A stretch of 6,994 nt of DNA from Acidobacteriaceae bacterium (GTDB lineage Bacteria; Acidobacteriota; Terriglobia; Terriglobales; Acidobacteriaceae): NCBI GenBank assembly GCA_003156235.1, contig PMGP01000313.1, positions 6,243 through 13,236 on the forward strand. Reading direction: 5' to 3'. The position numbers were made by a program, and so were the translations under genes. The notes beneath the pieces are model-generated. The model searched no databases. It was not told the DNA's origin and saw nothing but the letters and a program-made list of their open reading frames with translations. Of the stretch, positions 1 to 6,700 are shown one piece after another; position 1 is the stretch's first letter; each line of letters begins with the position of its first letter.

Positions 1-1164
1 GCCTCCGATGTCTTCTTGGCTGGGTCGAACGGCACAAACGTCACTAGCTTGGCAGATCCTGCGCCGGCTTTTTCGAGGCGGCAGAACGAATGGCTGCATC
101 GACAGAGTCCTGACCGCCTTCAGAACTGGCCAGCGCAGCCAACCCGAGAACGTGGGCTTCGTCAAAGCCGGGCAACGGGCGAACGCTCGTAACAGAAAGT
201 TCATTGCGGGTCAGTGTTCCGGTTTTGTCCGAACATAGAACGTCGATCGACGCAGCTTCATCTACAGCGATTAGACGTGTTGGCAGCACACCCTGCTTTG
301 CCAACGCGCGCGCTCCGAGCGCGGCAGCAAGTGTGAATGTTGCAGGCAATGCCACTGGGATGGCTGCGAGGACTGATGTGAGCACAGGGGAACAATCTCA
401 CTCCACGGCATGGCATGGGTGAAGGCATATGCTCCCATTGCGAGGATTACGACGCTATTGAAGATCGCCAGGTTGCGCACGATCTTGAGCACGGCCGTCT
501 GCTGCGTATTTACAACGTGTGCCGTGCGAATAAGTTCCGCCGTGCGGCCGAATTTTGTTCGTGCGCCTGTGGCAGCCACTACGGCCGTTGCTTCACCACG
601 CCGGACGAGAGCCCCTGCATAGGTATCCACACCCGCGCCGGCTTCAATGGGCAGAGATTCGCCTGTGAGCATCGACTGATCGAGCTCGACCGATCCACCG
701 GTCAGATGCACATCGGCAGCGACCACTCCACCAAGCGAAAGTTTCACATAGTCGCCACATACCAACTCGGCAGCCAGTACAGTCTTCCATGCGCCATCGC
801 GTTGGACAGAGGCGTTGAGGGCAAGACGCGACTTCAGGGCCGCCAAGGTAGCCTGGGCGCGACCCTCCTGGAAGTAGGAAAGCGCGGCATTGAAGACCAG
901 CAGGGCCGCTATGACCAAAGCCTCATAATACTTATGGAAAACAAGCTCAAGCACAATGGAGGCTTCGAGCAACCACGGAACCGGCGCCCAGAACTTGGCC
1001 AATGCATTGCGAGGCGGATGAGCGGACGTATCCGGCATTGCATTGGGGCCGTCTTTTTCAAGACGAGTATGCGCCCCATCACTTGTGAGCCCAGTCAAGG
1101 CGATGTCTTGACCTGGCTTAGCCGGTTGGCTTGTTGATGCCGGGATTAGGCTATTCGCACTCAT
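1..1164 (-). pseudogene. P3A-type (plasma-membrane H+-ATPase-like) P-type ATPase, 5' part, broken by two frameshifts, runs off left edge
   Basis: Family members pump cations, typically protons, out across the inner membrane using ATP. In frame from the ATG at 1164, residues 1-260 carry the N-terminal GLTSDGAHTRL segment, the FWAPVPWLLEA entry to TM1, TM2 near 82-98, and an actuator domain with LTGES (166-170) and ATGARTKFGRTAEL. At 385-387 the frame is lost: CTG is followed by TGCTCACA where family sequence predicts L-V-L-T, so one G seems missing. The next frame (385 down to 44) resumes with LTSVLAAIPVALPATFTLAA (TM4) and the phosphorylation motif DVLCSDKTGTLT, then hits TAG at 44-46. From 47 to 1 a third frame gives LVTFVPFDPAKKTSEA, the conserved start of the nucleotide-binding domain, again shifted by one base. 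The usual actuator PGD is CGD here (136-138). A weak GGAG (1178-1181) lies 13 nt before the ATG. The family is clear; whether the breaks are real decay or sequence error is not. Confidence 0.88.
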
Positions 1165-1293
1165 TTATTCTTGCGGTCTCCACAGTCACTTCCGTACTGG
1201 AATTTGCCTTGACCCGCTTGGCCACATAACCAACATGGTGCTTCACGCCACCGTAGCGCCATCGAGAACAACAATATGTTCTGTCTTGCTCAT
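1151..1293 (-). pseudogene. Possible frameshifted small gene just upstream of the ATPase
   Basis: An ATG at 1293 opens MSKTEHIVVLDGATVA and stops at 1243-1245. In another frame, from about 1255, the sequence reads YGGVKHHVGYVAKRV and continues through TEVTVETARINE to a TAG at 1151-1153. One added base near 1255 would join the two into a product of about 48 residues that overlaps the ATPase start by 14 nt. Both halves look protein-like, with charged and beta-prone residues, but I recognise no family, see no ribosome binding site before the ATG, and codon use is not decisive. It could be a decayed small gene transcribed with the ATPase, or chance open frames in a leader region. Confidence 0.28.
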
Positions 1294-1314
1294 GGTGAAC
1301 AAATGCATAGAGAT

Positions 1315-1431
1315 TTACGGCTGTGCAAAATGGAACTGCATGGCCTCTATCTGGCTGTCATCTTTGATGCAGGTCGCGTAAGAATGCCGAGAAGGAACCC
1401 TTTCGTTGAAGTGCACGGTGTCGATGGCCAT
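1315..1431 (-). other. Ambiguous 38-codon open frame (minus strand)
   Basis: From ATG at 1431 (GTG directly before it) to TAA at 1315-1317 this frame reads MAIDTVHFNERVPSRHSYAT and ends IEAMQFHFAQP. It is codon-aligned with the longer plus-strand frame that begins at 1276, so at most one of the two is likely real. By my hand count, G+C at the third codon position is higher when the segment is read on the minus strand (about 68%) than on the plus strand (about 53%). That weakly favours minus-strand coding or descent from a minus-strand gene. No ribosome binding site is visible and I recognise no family. Confidence 0.2.
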
Positions 1432-1437
1432 CACTGC

Positions 1438-1444
1438 GGAGAGG
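1438..1444 (+). promoter_or_regulatory. Ribosome binding site of the small membrane protein
   Basis: GGAGAGG lies 8 nt before the ATG at 1453. This decides the start, favouring a 59-residue protein over the in-frame ATG at 1276, which would add 59 unconvincing residues and overlap possible minus-strand coding fragments. Confidence 0.55.
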
Positions 1445-1452
1445 CCGCTCAA

Positions 1453-1632
1453 ATGATTACTGATTTGAAGCCGAAAAGGCCTGGAAGGGAAAAGTCACCC
1501 TGGTTCCAAATTGGACAGTTCCTGTTTCTACTTGCCTTGGCAGTCGCCGTTTTCTTGCTTGCCCAAAGTATGGTGCGCCACCGCTTCTTTCAAGGCGGTC
1601 GTATCGACCGATACGGCCACATCAAACAATAG
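1453..1632 (+). CDS. Small single-span membrane protein, unknown function (59 aa)
   Basis: Starting at ATG 1453, the protein begins with a short basic N-terminus (MITDLKPKRPGREKSPW). It continues into one strong hydrophobic helix at about residues 20-40, with core FLFLLALAVAVFLLAQS, then a basic tail MVRHRFFQGGRIDRYGHIKQ. Positive charge flanks both ends of the helix, so orientation is uncertain. The same frame is open back to ATG 1276, but that extension lacks a good ribosome binding site and resembles an antisense reading of another frame; the GGAGAGG at 1438-1444 supports the short form. It is the only plus-strand gene I support, divergent from the ATPase and convergent with the 144-aa membrane protein. 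I do not recognise the family, and the distinctive RHRFFQGGR tail is the best search handle. Confidence 0.55.
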   Translation: MITDLKPKRPGREKSPWFQIGQFLFLLALAVAVFLLAQSMVRHRFFQGGRIDRYGHIKQ

Positions 1633-1646
1633 CGGGCACCAAAAGA

Positions 1647-1677
1647 GTCTTGGATGCGTCTCCGAGTGATGCAAGAC
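1647..1677. terminator. Weak hairpin between convergent genes
   Basis: GTCTTG (1647-1652) pairs with CAAGAC (1672-1677), extended by two more pairs after a mismatch. It sits in the 92-nt gap between the plus-strand small gene and the minus-strand 144-aa gene, where a bidirectional terminator would be expected. The stem is short, the loop long and no clean T-run follows on either strand, so this is tentative. Nothing else is visible in the gap. Confidence 0.2.
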
Positions 1678-1724
1678 GACGCGTTACTTAAACCGAATAT
1701 CTCACCGAAATCACCCCAATGCGA

Positions 1725-2159
1725 TTATGCGACTTCTTTCCTTTTGCGGGAGCCTGGTGCGCGGCGCACACTACTCGTTCGACGGTAGGCCCACACGGCA
1801 TAGCTGGCACCTGCTAGCAGAACAATACAGAATGGGATGTCAACGATCGTTGCCAACGCCGTGAATCCGACGAGAGGCAACCACGGCGCACTTGATCGCC
1901 ATGCGGTTATCTTTGATCTTGTTTCCATAAATTCCAAAATGAACAAAAACACAAAGAATGTTATGATCCCCACGCACGCCGATCCCACATGAACCTGCCA
2001 AGATGGAAGTCTGTTCATCTGAAATCCCCACGCATCCATTACGTCGCCGACTGTGCTTTCTATGGTGATGAATCCACAGGCGCCACCAAACAATGCCACG
2101 AGAAGTGTTGTCGAGGTATCGTTGTATTGGTAGCTCGCTTTTTTTCTTACTTGTCCCAT
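1725..2159 (-). CDS. Uncharacterised multi-span membrane protein (144 aa)
   Basis: The ATG at 2159 gives MGQVRKKASYQYNDTSTTLL. The frame extends five codons further to a TTG at 2174, but the ATG is the more natural start, with a weak GGTGAT at 2164-2169 before it. Hydrophobic stretches lie at about residues 17-34, 56-78 and 93-124; the last is long enough for one long or two short helices and contains an internal aspartate (D107). The loop after the second helix is charged (EFMETRSK), and the C-terminus is strongly basic (RRTSSVRRAPGSRKRK), which suggests a cytoplasmic tail. It lies downstream of the efflux operon on the same strand, separated by the stress-protein remnant, so read-through transcription is possible. 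I do not recognise a family; a decayed or lineage-restricted protein is possible. Confidence 0.6.
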   Translation of the reverse strand: MGQVRKKASYQYNDTSTTLLVALFGGACGFITIESTVGDVMDAWGFQMNRLPSWQVHVGSACVGIITFFVFLFILEFMETRSKITAWRSSAPWLPLVGFTALATIVDIPFCIVLLAGASYAVWAYRRTSSVRRAPGSRKRKEVA

Positions 2160-2186
2160 TAGGATCACCAGCAAAGCGTCAGATTC

Positions 2187-2261
2187 TTACTTTCTAATCG
2201 TCAGAACCGGGCATTCTGCATCCACAATGATCCGAAAGGCACCGGATGTTCTCATCTCCAT
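2187..2261 (-). pseudogene. C-terminal remnant of a universal stress protein (UspA family)
   Basis: An open frame closing at TAA 2187-2189 ends RIIVDAECPVLTIRK. In UspA-family proteins, small cytoplasmic stress and nucleotide-binding proteins, the last strand commonly reads as an aliphatic stretch, then A-x-CPVL(T/V)(I/V)R near the C-terminus, so the match falls where expected. Counting from the ATG at 2261 only 24 residues remain against about 140-150 for one Usp domain. The same frame is blocked upstream by a TGA near 2278-2280, just after the efflux channel gene ends, so the N-terminal domain with its ATP-binding loop is absent. It is best read as a stump left by deletion. A real micro-ORF is possible: ATG 2253-2255 overlaps the stop of the 14-codon frame above it. 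Confidence 0.45.
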
Positions 2262-2296
2262 GCCGAAATGTGAAGTCTTTCGAAGTTTTCAATCAT
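2252..2296 (-). other. 14-codon open frame overlapping the channel gene stop (ATGA)
   Basis: The stop of the outer-membrane channel gene overlaps an ATG at 2294-2296 (ATGA). From there MIENFERLHISAWR is encoded before a TGA at 2252-2254, which in turn overlaps another ATG (2253-2255) in the stress-protein remnant frame. Two chained ATGA overlaps would allow coupled re-initiation, but the product is tiny and its own ribosome binding site is unclear. It may be part of the same decayed gene or coincidence. Confidence 0.15.
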
Positions 2297-3762
2297 GGAT
2301 TTGCTCCTGTCTGGTAGTTGAGTGTGGCGAGAGCTAGCCGGTATTGGTATTGCGCATCTGTGTTGCCAATTGTTGCATCGGTTTGCTGGAACTGGGCCTG
2401 GCTCAGTTCCACGATCGAGCTGAGTCCCAGTCGATAGCGTGTTTGTGCCAGCGAAAGCGCCAGATTAGCCTCTTTAAGAAGCTCGTCTGTCACGGCAACA
2501 CGCTGATATGCGGTATTTGCCGCAAGCCATGCAGTGCGAACATCCCGGACAATCCTGTCCCGCAGATCGCGGATCTGCTCCGAGACCGCCTGCGCACGGA
2601 TGGATGCTTCCTTTGCTTGGGCCGAGTAGAGGAAGCCATTGAAGATCGGAATATTCATGTTCACGCCGATGCCGCCCCACCAGTTCGTAAGATAGTATGC
2701 AGAGGGACGGATGGGCACGCTGCCCACGGTCCCAGCGGCACTGATGGTCGGCAGCATCTGATCGCGCTGTGCATGGCTGAACTTAACGGCCACTTGTTGG
2801 CTATAGTGGAGTGCCTGAAGGTCTGGACGCTGCCCAAGAGCCAGTTGCGTGAGTTGATCGGCATCGGGAGGAGGAGGCTGCATCGCCGTAAGATCATCTT
2901 CCAGAGCGTACGCGACTTGTTTATCATGGCCCAATACCGCATCCAATGCAGCCATCGTAGATTCAGCATTGTTTTGCGCATCCAACATCAACAGCTTCGC
3001 TTGCGATAAGTTGACATCTGCGAAGCTCAGGTCAAGGGTGGATTTGAGCTTGTTCTTTGTCAGTTCGCTTACCAGCGTCTCGGTCGTCTGGCGCGTAGTG
3101 ACGTTCTGTTCAGCGACCTTCAATAGTGCCTGCGCCTGTAGCGCATTGAAAAAGGCCTGGTCGGTGGCGATGACAATATCTTCTGTCGTGGCGAGCGCAT
3201 TTGCATTCTGCGCTTTCTCCTGCAACTTTGAAGATGCAATAAGGTTTCCAGTCTTTCCGAAATCCGTGATCAGTTGAGTGAATTCTCCACCTGCCCCTGC
3301 GTGCTGAAACAAGCGCGAGGCTGTGAGCGATCCCGCGGAGATACGCGAGCCATCCTCCGCATCTTCGGCTGTGATGGCGGCAGTTGCAGTGGGAAGTCGC
3401 GCCGCTCTGGTTTCGCGCACCACCTGGTGCTGAGCCAGAGCAAGCAGACGCCCAACGCTGACACGAGGGTTGTTTTTGATGGCCATCTGCTCGGCGTCGA
3501 TTAGCGTGAGGGGCTGGCCGGAGCCTGCGGTTTGAGTGTCAGCAGGCATCGCTGGAGCCTGAGCCGCCGAACTCGATATCAGTTGACCAATCGGTCCAGC
3601 CTCAGGCAGAGACGTGACAAAAGCTTGCGGCGCATCGGGAAGGCGATCCTGTACGGCGCCGGACTGGGCTCCGGTCTGCGCAACAAGAGTAGATGATACG
3701 GCCAACGCAAATAGCCCGAACTTTGCCGGTTGAAATGTGTGCCTCTTTTCCTGCTTCATCAT
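2293..3762 (-). CDS. TolC-type outer membrane efflux protein
   Basis: This is the outer-membrane channel of a tripartite exporter; family members form trimers, a beta-barrel in the outer membrane joined to a periplasmic alpha-helical tunnel. The 489 residues begin with a signal peptide (basic MMKQEKRHTFQPAK, hydrophobic FGLFALAVSSTLVA, likely cleavage near TGAQ-SG at 33-34). A proline- and alanine-rich spacer to about residue 83 contains LPDAP (41-45). The two OEP repeats follow: helices from about 86, TDFGKTGN (166-173), a long coiled helix pair at 190-280, then RPDLQAL (312-318), NIPIFNGF (370-377), the second helix pair at 380-440, and YRLGLSSIVELSQAQ (443-457), ending ALATLNYQTGANP. There is no lipobox cysteine, so it is not a lipoprotein. 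The start lies 3 nt after the RND stop, with AAGG 8 nt before ATG 3762 inside the end of the pump gene, which suggests translational coupling. A second ATG follows at once. The length suits the family and the gene is intact. Confidence 0.93.
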   Translation of the reverse strand: MMKQEKRHTFQPAKFGLFALAVSSTLVAQTGAQSGAVQDRLPDAPQAFVTSLPEAGPIGQLISSSAAQAPAMPADTQTAGSGQPLTLIDAEQMAIKNNPRVSVGRLLALAQHQVVRETRAARLPTATAAITAEDAEDGSRISAGSLTASRLFQHAGAGGEFTQLITDFGKTGNLIASSKLQEKAQNANALATTEDIVIATDQAFFNALQAQALLKVAEQNVTTRQTTETLVSELTKNKLKSTLDLSFADVNLSQAKLLMLDAQNNAESTMAALDAVLGHDKQVAYALEDDLTAMQPPPPDADQLTQLALGQRPDLQALHYSQQVAVKFSHAQRDQMLPTISAAGTVGSVPIRPSAYYLTNWWGGIGVNMNIPIFNGFLYSAQAKEASIRAQAVSEQIRDLRDRIVRDVRTAWLAANTAYQRVAVTDELLKEANLALSLAQTRYRLGLSSIVELSQAQFQQTDATIGNTDAQYQYRLALATLNYQTGANP

Positions 3763-3765
3763 TCT

Positions 3766-6700
3766 TTACACCTTTTCCTCGACAATGATTCTCTTCTGCT
3801 CTCTGCCGTGAATTATCAGATACACGGCAGGAACGAGGAAGACAGTTACAACAACGGACACACCAAGTCCGCCAATGATGGCCCTAGCCAATGGCGCATA
3901 TTGCTCACTGCCCGCCTCCATGCCCAGAGCCATGGGGATCATGCCAAGCAGTGTTGCCAGAGAGGTCATCAGAATCGGCCGCAACCGAATCTTGCACGAC
4001 TGAACTACAGCCTCAGCCACAGTCATGCCTTCCTTTTGAAGATGCCCTGCGAAATCCACAATCAGAATGCTATTGGACACGACGATGCCCGTCATCATCA
4101 GTACGCCCATAAGCGACATGATGTTCATCGTGCTATGAGTCAAAAGAAGAATGAGCAGCACTCCGGACAGCCCAGGCGGGATGGCCATGAGGATAATGAA
4201 TGGATCGGTGAATGACGCGAATTGCGCCATCAGAATGAGATAGACCAACAGAATGGATAAAACCAAACCGATGGCGAATCTCTTAAACGACTCGTTCATG
4301 CTTACCACACTTCCGCGGACAGTGACGCGGATATTTCCCGGAACCTTGATTCCCGCAATCACATCGTTGACTGAGCTGTTCACTCCTTGCAGAGCCTCGG
4401 TAGACGGCATCACGTACACATCGATGACACGACGAAGTTTATAGTGATCCACTTCCGTCGGAGTGTTGATTTCCGTGATGTCCGCGACGAACCGTAATGG
4501 AGTGTAGTCCGCCTGACTTGCGCCCCTCAATGGAATCTGCTTGAAGTCGTCCATGCTCATATGTCCGATCTTGTTGTCGGAGTACTGAACCGTGAGCATG
4601 TAATTGTTACCTGTATTCGGGTCGATCCAGTAGCTGGGCGCAATCATCCCGTTTGAGGTCAAAGCAGTAATGACGTTGTCAACCACTTCCTTCGGCGAAA
4701 GGCCGATCAAGCTGGCGCGTTGCCGATCAATATTCAACTCAAGGCCGGGAAAACGAAGATTCTGCGGAATGAGAACGTCGCTGACATTCTTGAGTCCCTT
4801 AACCTTTGCGGCAATCTGGCTCGCAATCGCAAACGACTGGTCCAAGTCATTTCCACTCACCTGAATATCGATCGGCGCCGGCAACCCCTGATTGATCACC
4901 GAATCCACCAGCCCACCTGCCTGGAAGTAGGTAGACAGCATGGGCATATCCTCGGAAAGCTTCTGGCGGACCCGTTTCATGTACTCGTAGCTCCCAAGCT
5001 TGTTACCCTCCTTCAGGCTTACCTGAACAAACGCTGTGTCCATGGATGAGTTGCTGGTGTAGATTGCAGATAGATCAGGTGTGATCCCGATATTCGAAAC
5101 GATCATGTCGAGATCTCGCGCAGGGATCGTCTGCCGGATTTCGTTTTCCACTTGTGCAATGTACTGGTTGCTTAACTCAATGCGAGTACCGCTCGGACAT
5201 TTAATGTTAATAACAAACTGACCAGGGTCTGTGCGTGGAAAATACGATCTTCCGAGGAACGGTAACAGGCCAAAGCTCAATAGCACAACGCCGAGAATGC
5301 CGAGAGTCGTTGCGACTGGTCGCAGTATCGAACGGTTTACAGCAAATACATACTTCTCCAGCATTTGCTGGAAGCGGCTGTTGAATCCTCTGACAATTCG
5401 CTGAAAGAAAGAAAGTTGTGCCGGCATCTGGTAGGCGATGTGCTTTTCATCGTCAATCTCTTCCTCTTCAGAGGTATCCGCTGTGTGTGGCTTGATGAAT
5501 CGCGCGCAATAGAGTGGAACGACAGTCATTGCCACTATGTAGGAAGCGAAAAGCGAAAAGACAACTGACAGAGCAAGCGCCGTGAACAAGTACCGGCTTA
5601 CACCATAAAGAAGTGCAACGGGAAAGAAGACGATAGCCGTGGTGAAAGTTGCGGCTAAGACTGCCATTTGCACTTCTTTACCACCTGCTTCTGCTGCGAC
5701 TTCAGGCGACTCTCCCATTTCAAGATGCCGAAATACGTTTTCAAGCACTACAACCGAGTTATCGATGAGGCGAGAAAAGGCAAGCGCCAAACCTGCCAGA
5801 ACCATGGTATTGATCGACCCGCCACCCATGCGAATGCAGATGAAGGCAGCCAGTGCAGACAGCGGAATCGACAGAAGGACCGCGAAGGTCGCGCGTATGC
5901 TCCCGAGGAAAAGCAGGATCATCAAAGCCGTCAATACAAGACCTATTCCGCCTTCATTGCCAAGATTCTTCAGAGCGGTCTTTACAAAGACCGATTGGTC
6001 AAAGACCACGGCAGTTTTAAGAGAAGATGGAATGTCAACCAGATCCTTGATCGCCTCTTTCATGCCGTTCACGATCGTAATCGTGTTGCTGTCTCCGCCT
6101 TGCTTCAGAACAGGGACGTATACCGACCGCTGACCGTCGATGCGAACAATGTTCGTCTGGATGGTTCCGGAGTCCTCCGCTTTGCCCACGTCCCCTACGA
6201 GCACTGAAGCATTGCCTACGGACTTCAGTGGAAGATCATTGATCAGTTCGGGAGTCGGAACCTGGCTATTTGCGTAGATGTTGTAGTCTTTTAGTCCGAT
6301 ACGCACATCGCCCGCAGGCAGAATCAGGTTTGAATCGTTCACGGATCTGACCACATCCATCAAACTGAGGTTATGCGCCTCAAGTTTCAGGGGATCCACG
6401 TAGACCATGATCTGTCTGTATCGCCCACCAAACGGTTGTGGCACTGAAGCTCCAGGTACGCTGGCGATTTGATTGCGCACCTGAAACTGCGCCAGGTCCT
6501 TGAGGTTGGTCTCGTTCAGGCCCTCGCCCTTCAACGTGACCAGGCAGACAGGCTGGCTCGAAGCGTCCATGCCGAGAACCACAGGCGGCAACGTGCCAGG
6601 AGGTAGCCTTCGCAAGTCAGCCATGGCCAGATTGGCGATATTGCTCAACGCCGCATTTGCATCTGTTCCTGGCTTGAAGTAAATCTTGATGAGGCTTACG

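Larger units (their letters stand above)
1165..1452. other. 288-nt stretch with no secure gene
   Basis: This lies between the divergent ATPase remnant and the small membrane protein. It should hold both promoters, but I cannot point to convincing -35/-10 pairs. It contains the two tentative minus-strand fragments listed separately (1151-1293 and 1315-1431). No strong repeat, hairpin or tRNA-like fold was seen. Confidence 0.4.

Noticed and set aside
415..1137. 240-codon plus-strand open frame
   Set aside because: It is antisense to the ATPase, whose minus-strand frame carries unmistakable family motifs; the plus-strand translation shows no domain.
1276..1452. N-terminal extension of the small membrane protein
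   Set aside because: No good ribosome binding site at 1276, a strong one serves 1453, and the extension overlaps possible minus-strand coding fragments.
2230..2247. Inverted repeat ATCCG...CGGAT as a terminator for the efflux operon
   Set aside because: Only a 5-bp stem with an 8-nt loop, no T-run, and it lies within the stress-protein-like frame.
2344..3009. 221-codon plus-strand open frame
   Set aside because: Antisense to the well-supported outer membrane channel gene; no recognisable domain.
3730..4215. 161-codon plus-strand open frame
   Set aside because: Antisense to the C-terminal part of the intact RND gene, low-complexity His/Gln/Ser-rich translation, no ribosome binding site evident.
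5639..6207. Overlapping 164- and 179-codon plus-strand open frames
   Set aside because: Antisense to the TM-rich half of the RND gene; two mutually overlapping frames with Arg/Lys-rich translations are typical shadows.
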